Shown here: positions 34,902-42,780 of the stretch, piece by piece | Numbering within the stretch: the first letter of the stretch is position 1 | How the letters are laid out: every line of letters starts with the position of its first letter | Source: Clostridiaceae bacterium | GTDB taxonomy: Bacteria > Bacillota > Clostridia > Saccharofermentanales > Saccharofermentanaceae | Direction of reading: 5' to 3' | Assembly: GCA_012728275.1 (NCBI GenBank) | Contig: JAAYFK010000052.1 | Coordinates: 42,202 to 106,201, forward strand | Length of the DNA stretch: 64,000 bases | The notes under the pieces: generated by a model | What the model saw: the letters and a program-made list of their open reading frames with translations, nothing else | What the model was told of the DNA's origin: nothing | Database searches by the model: none | Translations under genes and position numbers: made by a program

Positions 34902-35274
34902 TGTTTTTCCTGAGTTAATCGATAACGCACATTCTGATAGTTTTTCACTGATAATCAAACACGATTATTATTCTTCGGATAGTGACCATGGAAGAAGTCT
35001 TCTAGATGCTTTTATTTCTTCGATATTAATAAATCACACTAGCGTCGCTAGTATTTATTTTATAGATTCCGGAGTTAAGTTACTTTCGACTAATAACGAC
35101 TTATTTGAATTAATTGCAGAGCTTTCCTCTCGAAAAATTCGCTTATGTGCTTGCCTGGACAGTTATCAACAGTTTGAGGTTGAATCAGATGACAGAGTAG
35201 ACATTTGCTTTCTCGATTCTATAGATATTGCCACTGAAGTTCTTGCAATTGATAGATTGCATACCCTGGAATAG
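34867..35274 (+). CDS. YedF C-terminal (DsrE-like) domain protein
   Basis: A 135-residue protein resembling the DsrE-like half of YedF, the selenium-metabolism sulfurtransferase-like protein. Matching features are an early IIKHDYYSSDSDHGRSLLDA, then IYFIDSGVKLLSTN, LFELIAELSSRKIRLCACLD with the conserved Cys region, and VDICFLDSIDIATEVLAID. The TusA-like N-terminal half is absent. The ATG at 34867 is eight nt after AGGAG, inside the end of the preceding gene (35-nt overlap). It is last in the pilD operon and is followed by a terminator. Confidence 0.65.
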   Translation: MSKQRKESTEVSVFPELIDNAHSDSFSLIIKHDYYSSDSDHGRSLLDAFISSILINHTSVASIYFIDSGVKLLSTNNDLFELIAELSSRKIRLCACLDSYQQFEVESDDRVDICFLDSIDIATEVLAIDRLHTLE

Positions 35275-35297
35275 TATTGGTTAGCTATTATCACGAC

Positions 35298-35330
35298 AAA
35301 AAAGCCGGAGTATATGCTCCGGCTTTTATT
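35298..35330. terminator. Bidirectional terminator
   Basis: AAAGCCGGAG (35301-35310) and CTCCGGCTTT (35317-35326) form a 10-bp stem. T tracts lie on both sides (TTTTATT on plus, TTTTTT on minus). It ends the pilD operon and the convergent large pilin-like gene. Confidence 0.9.
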
Positions 35331-35345
35331 AGTAAAGATTAAAGA

Positions 35346-37106
35346 TTAATAGAAATACTCATATTCCTCAACAATATAATTGGAGTATCGTATCGAGATA
35401 TTACCATTTGTCTCATCATAAGTAGGTCCTGGACAATAAGGAATAATAGCTTGAGCACCATCCCTGTACATCATTGAGGTTGCTGAGATTCTTCCGTAGA
35501 AGTTTGTGCTGTTGCAAAATTCTACTATTCCCGGATTCGATGTGTCTCCATATACACCAATATATGCATCAATTGTAGTTCTTGGTCCCAAAGTTACTGT
35601 GTTTCCCTGCGCTCCAAAGATGTATACATGAGGCTTTGTTCCAGATGTAGGAGCTGCTCCAGGAGCACGGCCTGACGAAATAATACCACAATCGTTTGTA
35701 TTAGTTCCAATTGTAAAGTGAACGTTTGGAGCTAGAATAAAACGCACCCAATTATCAGAGCCTGTAGCATTTATTACATTAAAATATCCATTTGCAATAG
35801 TAAAATCATGGTCTACATAGAATGTATAGTTACCAGCAGCCAAATCTATCGTTACATCTGGAGTTGTTCCACCAGAAGCTGACGGATTACCTAGACTATT
35901 ACCACTTATGATGTATCCACCAGGATCAGGGCTAACACTTGAAGTGTTGGTCAATGCCAATAAAGAAGCAGTACTATGGGAATATGGATCGCCAAATGAG
36001 GCTGCCACAGTAGCGCTACTAGGGAATCCATTCGTAACTGCTGTTGCCACAATTCCAGATAGATATTCGTCTATTCTTGCAGAAATCTGCTGTTGCATAG
36101 TTGAAGATGCACTTGTAACAATACGACTAGATGCTTCAGTCGTTATAGTAGCTGGATTTGAGTAGCTACCTCTTTGTAAGATGAAGCTATTTGGATCACT
36201 ATAAAACCCATTCAATGACTGATTGCTAATGCTTCCAATTGCATTAAAGTTAAAGTTATAAGTAGCAATGCTGTCAGCGTCAATAGGATTGCCTTCAGTA
36301 AAATCGCCACTGATTACACTTCCTCCATTATAGAAAGCATCACCTGTACCATCTCCATCTTCCGACAAGAAGAATAGACTTCCTCCAGTAATCGCTAGAC
36401 CTGCACCATCACTTCCGTTTACGTCAAAACCTGCATCTGGTCCATATAAAATTACGTTATTATGGAAGGCGTTACCAGAACCCGTAGTCAGTATCCCTGT
36501 GCATACAACTTCGCAGCTATAGACAGAACTACCAGTATTTCCCATGTGAGAATCACCCAATAATAATGCAATATTATCTCTAGCACCTGGCAAAGGATTC
36601 TGTCCAACATTCATCTGACCAAGAGCTCCACCATCACCTAGTTGAACCGTAGTCTGAAATAGCGAATTATCCTCATCAGGTGGATCACCACGAAGAACCA
36701 TTCTAATATTCTCTTGCTTTCCATCTATTTCTGTAGAGAAAACAATCGTAACCAAATCAGTACCCGTCTTAGAGAAAGAAGCCGTTGTCATGTTGTCTAC
36801 AGCCCCTGATGCACCAGGTACACTCGTTCCATTCACAGAAAAATCAAGAACAGCATTGCCATTAGCTAAAGCCTCTAATTGCTCATCCGTTATCTCCTGA
36901 AGATATACGGCCTGATAGAAAGCTTCTGCTACCGAAGTCACTGTAAGCCTCGCTTGGTTAGATTTTGATGAATCAAAATATCTCTGCCTTGTACTTCCGG
37001 TAATCATCATGGCAGAAGTAATCAGTATAAGTCCTACAGCCATAATCATTAATACAACAATTAACATCGAACCATTCTTGTTCGACTTGGCAGATTCTCT
37101 ACTCAT
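35346..37106 (-). CDS. Large PilX/GspK-like pilin-family protein, paralogue 1
   Basis: A 586-residue protein with a short basic leader MSRESAKSNKNG before SMLIVVLMIMAVGLILITSA, a pilin-like cleavage site and helix in which residue 5 is Val, not Glu. It shares with the next gene a block AEAFYQAVYLQEITDEQLEA and a beta-rich C-terminal domain (DNWVRFILA, KPHVYIFGAQGNTVT, DAYIGVYGD, FYGRIS, IPYCPGPT). Missing Glu5 and large size recall GspK and tip pilins. Start ATG 37106 follows GAGG; ATG 37127 is an alternative. A DUF7305-like C-terminus is suspected but unverified. Confidence 0.7.
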   Translation of the reverse strand: MSRESAKSNKNGSMLIVVLMIMAVGLILITSAMMITGSTRQRYFDSSKSNQARLTVTSVAEAFYQAVYLQEITDEQLEALANGNAVLDFSVNGTSVPGASGAVDNMTTASFSKTGTDLVTIVFSTEIDGKQENIRMVLRGDPPDEDNSLFQTTVQLGDGGALGQMNVGQNPLPGARDNIALLLGDSHMGNTGSSVYSCEVVCTGILTTGSGNAFHNNVILYGPDAGFDVNGSDGAGLAITGGSLFFLSEDGDGTGDAFYNGGSVISGDFTEGNPIDADSIATYNFNFNAIGSISNQSLNGFYSDPNSFILQRGSYSNPATITTEASSRIVTSASSTMQQQISARIDEYLSGIVATAVTNGFPSSATVAASFGDPYSHSTASLLALTNTSSVSPDPGGYIISGNSLGNPSASGGTTPDVTIDLAAGNYTFYVDHDFTIANGYFNVINATGSDNWVRFILAPNVHFTIGTNTNDCGIISSGRAPGAAPTSGTKPHVYIFGAQGNTVTLGPRTTIDAYIGVYGDTSNPGIVEFCNSTNFYGRISATSMMYRDGAQAIIPYCPGPTYDETNGNISIRYSNYIVEEYEYFY

Positions 37107-37150
37107 ATTTGTCCTCGCTCCAATCATAATCGATAATCCTTTCATTGATT

Positions 37151-37180
37151 ATTATGACTAACATATAGCTAAATTATCAA
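37151..37180 (-). promoter_or_regulatory. Candidate promoter of large pilin-like paralogue 1
   Basis: Minus-strand TTGATA (37175-37180), 18-nt spacer, CATAAT (37151-37156). An extended -10 TGCTACAAT slightly upstream on the same strand is an alternative. Confidence 0.4.
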
Positions 37181-37276
37181 TAAATCATTAACATTAAGTA
37201 TTGTAGCATCAATCTAAGATGATTTCCATACCTAAAATGTCTGATACAGTGATGAATTATTTATTTATATAGCAAA

Positions 37277-37301
37277 CCCGCTGTATTACTAGTACAGCGG
37301 G
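37277..37301 (-). terminator. Hairpin after large pilin-like paralogue 2
   Basis: CCCGCTGTA (37277-37285) pairs with TACAGCGGG, about 50 nt past the stop. The following minus-strand sequence GTTTGCTATAT is a weak T tract, so read-through into paralogue 1 is possible. Confidence 0.5.
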
Positions 37302-37351
37302 CAAGTGATATCATATCTAATTAAATAAATGAACTCTTATTGGTAGTAATT

Positions 37352-39223
37352 TTAGTAGTAATAATCAAACGCGATTACATTGTACTCAGAATACCTAATT
37401 GCTATATTTCCCGTAAATTCTTCAGCAGTCGGATCAGGACAATAAGGAATAGAAGCCGGGGTACCACCTACATACCTAATCGTCGTTGCTGTGATTCTTC
37501 CATAGAAATAAGGTCCATTGTTAAATAGTACTGTTCCCTCTGTTCCGTTATCAGAAGAACCGAACACTCCAATATAAGCATCAACTACAGCATATTGGTA
37601 CATAGTAACTGTATTTCCACTAGCGCCAAAAATATAGACATGAGGTTTTCCCGACGTTGCTTGAGTACGACCTGTATGAGTTCCAGTAGAAATAATACCG
37701 GTAGTTCTATTTCCATACATATTCGCTGGTTGTCCTATATTCATATCGACACCATCAGCAAGGATGAAGCGCACCCAATTATCAGAGTTTGCTCCATTGA
37801 TTACTTCGAAGTGACCAGAATTAATACTGAAGTTTCCATTAACATAGAATGTATAATTACCAGTTGCCAAATCACAAGTAATAGTTGCATCCTTGTTTGA
37901 CCAACCAGAAGCACCAAGTGAACCGCCATTAATAATATAATTACCAGCAGTTAAAGTGGCACCATTTGCAAGTTGTCCACCAGTAATTACTGTGGATCCG
38001 GAAGGAGCTGAAGAAGGAACACCAAATTGAGTCCTAGCCTGAGCACTTGTAGGAAATCCAGCATCGATGCTACTCTGCAAGTCACCATTTAGGTACTCGT
38101 TCGCTTGATTTGCTAATTCTTGCATTAGTGAGTTACCTCCTACATAAGCAGAACTAGCAGCATTTCTCTCAAGAACAAAATTGTTATATGGGCTACTTGC
38201 ACCCCAATTCTGTCCAGCATCGTTACCATATCCAGGATTCATGTCTCCATATTGAAGAACAGTATTATTAAGCGATCCACCATCACTTAGTATTCTTCCG
38301 TTAATTATGTTATACATGTTCTGTCCATATCCGTTGTAAACAGTATTACGAAGTACAAGATTATCAACATTAAAATTAAAGTAATTATTAGATACGGCAG
38401 TATTGGGGGAACCATCAGAATTTCTGAATACATAGCCAAGTTCACCATCAGGAGAAACAAAATAACAGTCTCCTTCACCGGCAGCTATCGTAATTCCATT
38501 TCCACCGCTACCTATATTGTAACCCGCATCAGAACCATAGAAGACCACATCATTATGATAGATATTACCGGAACTACCAGTAATAATTCCCGTACAAACA
38601 ACTACAGAGTCCATTCTTCCAGTACCTGAACCAGCCAAATCAGAGTTCCCTCTTAGAACGACAAAATTATCGGTCGCTCCGGCTGGCGCACCAGCTCCAA
38701 TTAGACACTGGCCTAAATCAGCACCTTCACCTGCATCAACACAGTTTTGGAATAAATTAGGATCATCGGTATCGTCAGGAGATGTCAAAGTCATCTTTAC
38801 ATTCTCTTCTTGCGAATCAATGGTAGTAGAAAAATAAATGATGATAGTCTCACTTCCGCCTACAACACCACTATCGAATTTCGCGGTAGTAGTATTATTA
38901 GACGTAGCTGCAGCACCGGCAACAGAAGAACCGGATATGTTGAACGTTATTTGTGCATCAGCAGCAGCAAGCGCCTCTAGTTGCTCGTCCGTAATCTCTT
39001 GTAAGTAGACTGCCTGATAGAACGCCTCAGCAACTGAAGTAACAGTAAGCCTTGCCTGATTAGCTTTCGCATTCTGATAGTATCTAGTCCTTGTCTCAGT
39101 TGTAATCATCATGGCCGAAGTAAAGAGAATAAGACCAACAACCATGATAATCAACACAAGAATCAGCATTGAACCTTGTTTGTTTTTTCTTTTATTGTGG
39201 ATAAAATCTAGCAATTGTCTCAT
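37352..39223 (-). CDS. Large PilX/GspK-like pilin-family protein, paralogue 2
   Basis: A 623-residue paralogue of the preceding entry. Leader MRQLLDFIHNKRKNKQG is followed by SMLILVLIIMVVGLILFTSA (residue 5 Leu, no Glu). Then come the same AEAFYQAVYLQEITDEQLEA block, a long Gly/Asn/Ser-rich middle with YHNDVVFYGSDAGYN, and the conserved end (DNWVRFILADG, KPHVYIFGASGNTVT, FYGRITATT, IPYCPDPT, IRYSEYN). Both proteins end in Tyr-rich tails. The leader suits PilD processing. The start is the ATG at 39223 with a modest AAGAGTGA site; 32 upstream codons are unlike the paralogue. Confidence 0.7.
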   Translation of the reverse strand: MRQLLDFIHNKRKNKQGSMLILVLIIMVVGLILFTSAMMITTETRTRYYQNAKANQARLTVTSVAEAFYQAVYLQEITDEQLEALAAADAQITFNISGSSVAGAAATSNNTTTAKFDSGVVGGSETIIIYFSTTIDSQEENVKMTLTSPDDTDDPNLFQNCVDAGEGADLGQCLIGAGAPAGATDNFVVLRGNSDLAGSGTGRMDSVVVCTGIITGSSGNIYHNDVVFYGSDAGYNIGSGGNGITIAAGEGDCYFVSPDGELGYVFRNSDGSPNTAVSNNYFNFNVDNLVLRNTVYNGYGQNMYNIINGRILSDGGSLNNTVLQYGDMNPGYGNDAGQNWGASSPYNNFVLERNAASSAYVGGNSLMQELANQANEYLNGDLQSSIDAGFPTSAQARTQFGVPSSAPSGSTVITGGQLANGATLTAGNYIINGGSLGASGWSNKDATITCDLATGNYTFYVNGNFSINSGHFEVINGANSDNWVRFILADGVDMNIGQPANMYGNRTTGIISTGTHTGRTQATSGKPHVYIFGASGNTVTMYQYAVVDAYIGVFGSSDNGTEGTVLFNNGPYFYGRITATTIRYVGGTPASIPYCPDPTAEEFTGNIAIRYSEYNVIAFDYYY

Positions 39224-39286
39224 AATATCACTCTTTCTCACGAGAAGAAAAATCGTGCAAAACTTATTATTCACATTCTTGTCACA

Positions 39287-39295
39287 ATTATAACA
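39287..39295 (-). promoter_or_regulatory. Extended -10 promoter of large pilin-like paralogue 2
   Basis: Minus-strand TGTTATAAT (TATAAT at 39287-39292, TGT upstream) without a good -35. The leader of about 57 nt contains a CACGA...TCGTG hairpin (39238-39257) just before the ribosome site. Confidence 0.45.
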
Positions 39296-39340
39296 CAGTA
39301 AAAAAAGAGGTTGTATCAACGAATCGCGGTAAATATGTCT

Positions 39341-39356
39341 AGTTTGTAAACAAACT
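39341..39356. promoter_or_regulatory. Palindrome upstream of large pilin-like paralogue 2
   Basis: AGTTTGT-AA-ACAAACT, perfect 7-bp arms, about 60-75 nt upstream of the predicted transcription start. This is a position suited to an activator. The binding factor is unknown. Confidence 0.35.
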
Positions 39357-39402
39357 ATTGATAAAATGATAACAATTGATTTTCACATATTGATCAAATT
39401 CC

Positions 39403-40452
39403 TTAAGCTTGTTGATTCTCTTTGGTAAATTCCCCAGAAGACGGCTTCAAATCAACATTATCAGGTGTTGAAGGAATAATTAATGCTCCCTTAGAACCGT
39501 ACTTTGCAAACTCTTCAGCCTTTTCAGCAATAAGATAATAATCTGGTTGAGTTGCATATCTGAGAACAGCCGTCGCAAAATACGCCTTATCCTTGAGCTT
39601 CTTTATTCTAGTTCTGGAGAAGAAATCGCCATGCTCAACACACTCTGATAGCGAATACACAGATTTTCGTATGCGAAATGCAGGAATAGAGAATTTAAGG
39701 TTACTAGAACAAATCGGACAAATTGCACAAAAGCCTGAAGCCGATGCTATAGCCTCGTTAACTGAAGGCATCTCCACTCCTCGATAATTGAATTCAAGTT
39801 GAATATCAGGATCTACAAGAGAGCTAGTAATAACACTTAGGAGTTCAGAAGTCTTGTTATGCTCGAAAAGTTCGCCAAAAACGAGAGCTGTATAATGAGC
39901 ATCTGCGAGAGCGCTATGGAATGTATCGTCTTTTGGAATTTTGAAATAATCAACCGCATATTCGACACTTCGCTGCTTGCCCTTCTCTCCGGCAAAACGT
40001 GAGAATATAGGCTGCAAATCCAAAAAAGCTCGACGTAATTCTGAGTCTAGACCAAAGAACTTAAGGTTTGTTTTAAGCATATCAGGATCAGAAGTCCCCC
40101 AGCCAACCAGGATACAACTACTATCACAAAAGTCTAAAAATTGATTAATGGCCTCCTCGAAGCTGACGCCTGTCTTAAGATCTTCATTGCACTTGTGAGT
40201 GACCTTCTTAACATGATAATGAAGCTTCTTGTAACACCGAGGGCGTATAGTGGCTGAGAATTCGGATATACGAGAAACGCCGCCATTCTCATACCTATAC
40301 TTCACAGCACCAATATCAATTATCTCCCCTTTAAGATTCGAGGCATCAAAAGAATACTGCTTTCCAGGAAATGGTTGATTCCATTCCATATCAAAAATGA
40401 CGAACTGGGTTGAATCGGTTATACCGATACCCGCTGTAAGCGAACTTCTCAC
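39403..40452 (-). CDS. DEDDh 3'-5' exonuclease with C-terminal Cys-rich segment
   Basis: A 349-residue protein with an RNase T/DnaQ-type exonuclease domain. Exo I is FVIFDMEWNQ (DxE), GWGTSDPDML is the middle Asp region and HSALADAHYTAL the exo III HxxxxD. Spacing resembles KapD/ERI-1-like exonucleases, so RNA or DNA ends may be the substrate. A C-terminal CAICPICSSN with a later SECVEHGDF looks like a zinc ribbon. The start is a GTG overlapping the upstream stop (GTGA) with an AGAGG site. Linkage to YfhO genes is unexplained. Confidence 0.8.
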   Translation of the reverse strand: MRSSLTAGIGITDSTQFVIFDMEWNQPFPGKQYSFDASNLKGEIIDIGAVKYRYENGGVSRISEFSATIRPRCYKKLHYHVKKVTHKCNEDLKTGVSFEEAINQFLDFCDSSCILVGWGTSDPDMLKTNLKFFGLDSELRRAFLDLQPIFSRFAGEKGKQRSVEYAVDYFKIPKDDTFHSALADAHYTALVFGELFEHNKTSELLSVITSSLVDPDIQLEFNYRGVEMPSVNEAIASASGFCAICPICSSNLKFSIPAFRIRKSVYSLSECVEHGDFFSRTRIKKLKDKAYFATAVLRYATQPDYYLIAEKAEEFAKYGSKGALIIPSTPDNVDLKPSSGEFTKENQQA

Positions 40453-42776
40453 AAAGGTACCTCTTCTCTGTTTCTCATAGTTTTTTTACCATAATAATAC
40501 AGTAAACAAACACCTGCAAGGCTAGCAGAGCTTATTATTACACCTACAATTATGTCCTTGTTGTCGCGACCTACGCAAACCTTCATATCGCCAGTTCCAT
40601 CATACTCCAGTTCAAAGGCTAGAAACCCTCCAATTGAGAATGTTGGCACTTCCTCAGAATTTACTTCAACATCAATTAAATCTGAGTATCTTGATCCTAC
40701 AACAACAGAAATTACGTTACCAACCACGGGAGGGATTCCTGAAGTGTCAAGAGAAAATAAACTCGTCCCTGAAGATAAAGTCTTAGAATTCAGAGCATCT
40801 AAAGCTTCTTCGTCCATGCTATAAAGCAAAAACATCACATTGTATTCCACATTCTCGCCATAAAAAAGTCTAACGCTATTAACAGCATTCTCTTGGGGTT
40901 CAGCCTCTACTAAGAAAGGTCCATTGAATTCTTGATGAAGTTCTGTATCGTCCAGAAAAGTAGTGAATGTTGATCTTCCGCGAAAATTAGACATAGCATA
41001 TACTTCTTGCCCTTCTACATAGTCATTCACCAATAGTATCTCATCGCCAACGGAAGGAAAAGTCGTAGAAATCTGACTTCTCACAAAAGCAGGTGTAGAA
41101 TTTTTTATCGAAAATATGGGAGTGTCCATATTCGTACTTCTAGAAAGATAATTTAGTAAATCAACAGGAGTCCCAAATGCTTGATGGTTATCTGCCGAAA
41201 TTGAATAAGGAAGAACAATGTAGTCAATTTTACCAACATCTTGAGAAGCAATAGAAAATTGATGCTCTCCACTTGAAATAATATCGTAACCATATGCAGT
41301 AGTTGCATCCTCCACATCCGGCTGGAAAACACTCATTCTAGTTATCGTTTGAGTATCTACTTGAGATACTGACAGGCAATATGAAAGGTTAATTCCTAAT
41401 CCGATTATGACAGCAACCGTAATTAGTATGCTTGGAAGAATGCCTTCTGAACGATTATAAAAAATAAGTAAGGCTACAACGACAATACCGCCTAATCCTG
41501 AGAAATAAAGACTAAACTCGCTAGGAGCAATATCTATTGCAGAGCTGTTTGACAGGATAAGTAAGATAATCGTTAAGAAACCAACAGCGTAAAGCGTACC
41601 ATCTGATATTTTTTTGATGTTCTTCATAGATACCGCAGCAAAAAAGAAAATCATAACAGCCAAGAAGCATAGTCTGGCAGCACCAAAACCATCCCCAAGA
41701 TAATATGGATCGGTTACCATCTCAAGTGGAGTGAAAGCTATTGACAAGTGATATAAAAGTATAATCGCTAATATACTAATGCGAATCCTTATCGGGACCT
41801 TGCTGTTGAAAATAAAAATAATAAATAAAATAAATACAAAAATAGATAATCCGAAGACTGGAGCAATATTTCCAGAATCAGCTTTTGTAGAGTAGCCAAA
41901 GCCGTCCATCATTTTCGAGAGGAAGTCAAACAAAGTATACTTAACAACCAGGTTGTCCTTAATCGCATTGAAAGTTAGTGTTACTTCCTTGGCAAGAATC
42001 CATTGAACAATGGATACAGACGATAGCGCGAGCCCAATTAGCGTGAATGGAATAGACTTTAAATACATAATAATAGATTGGGTTTTGTCAACACGCATAC
42101 ACAATACAAGCATTATCGACATTAACGCTATGAATGGTAGACCGAATATTACTCCATAAGGGCCTGAAATAAATAGAACTGCTGTAGAGATAATTATCAG
42201 TATTCCATTAAAAGTTCTCGAGTCACGAAAGAATCTATCTAAGCAGCATACAACCAAAGGCAAGATAATGCATGCATTCATGAGTGCCGAATTCATCGAG
42301 AAAGATAAAACCGGAGCACACAAAGCATAAGCGCACGACAAAACGATTGTCATTAACTTATTACAACATATGTGTTTTCGACAAAGAAATGCCATCGTCA
42401 AAGCTGCAAGACCAATGCGAATAAGGTAAGCAGACAAATACCATGCTTCTCTAACACCTTCTCCAAATAACGTTCCTATCAAAAACAATGGGTCCAACTT
42501 CTCTGCAAGAACCTCGCGCAATTCGCTTCCATCGTCTAGCCCAACGCCGGTGTGTGTCATCCTTCCGTGAATCTCGCTAGCAAGCTCTACATCAGAGTCA
42601 GTGGCAGCAAATTCTTCAAAGTGGAAGACTCTTATAACCCCTAATCCCTTAGTTTTGCTAGCACTATTAGTGTAAGCATTGGCAGCAAAGGATGCTGATA
42701 TGAAAATTAAAACAGGCAAAAGAAATACGCACAATACGTACAAAGTATTCTTGAAGAAAAGCTTCGAGAACAGCAT
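40449..42776 (-). CDS. Divergent YfhO-like multi-pass membrane protein
   Basis: A 775-residue protein with about a dozen membrane helices and a C-terminal outer domain ended by a last helix. Segments such as LSCAYALCAPVLSF and KYTLFDFLSKMMDGFGY align in position with SYALCGWFLTDYW and SLFDFLARFMVVA of the adjacent YfhO, so it is probably a diverged duplicate. It begins four nt after the YfhO stop, with a poor ribosome site that suggests coupling. YfhO-type proteins are linked to glycosylation of lipoteichoic acid or other surface polymers, so a related role is likely but unproven. Confidence 0.7.
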   Translation of the reverse strand: MLFSKLFFKNTLYVLCVFLLPVLIFISASFAANAYTNSASKTKGLGVIRVFHFEEFAATDSDVELASEIHGRMTHTGVGLDDGSELREVLAEKLDPLFLIGTLFGEGVREAWYLSAYLIRIGLAALTMAFLCRKHICCNKLMTIVLSCAYALCAPVLSFSMNSALMNACIILPLVVCCLDRFFRDSRTFNGILIIISTAVLFISGPYGVIFGLPFIALMSIMLVLCMRVDKTQSIIMYLKSIPFTLIGLALSSVSIVQWILAKEVTLTFNAIKDNLVVKYTLFDFLSKMMDGFGYSTKADSGNIAPVFGLSIFVFILFIIFIFNSKVPIRIRISILAIILLYHLSIAFTPLEMVTDPYYLGDGFGAARLCFLAVMIFFFAAVSMKNIKKISDGTLYAVGFLTIILLILSNSSAIDIAPSEFSLYFSGLGGIVVVALLIFYNRSEGILPSILITVAVIIGLGINLSYCLSVSQVDTQTITRMSVFQPDVEDATTAYGYDIISSGEHQFSIASQDVGKIDYIVLPYSISADNHQAFGTPVDLLNYLSRSTNMDTPIFSIKNSTPAFVRSQISTTFPSVGDEILLVNDYVEGQEVYAMSNFRGRSTFTTFLDDTELHQEFNGPFLVEAEPQENAVNSVRLFYGENVEYNVMFLLYSMDEEALDALNSKTLSSGTSLFSLDTSGIPPVVGNVISVVVGSRYSDLIDVEVNSEEVPTFSIGGFLAFELEYDGTGDMKVCVGRDNKDIIVGVIISSASLAGVCLLYYYGKKTMRNREEVPL

Positions 42777-42780
42777 GCCA

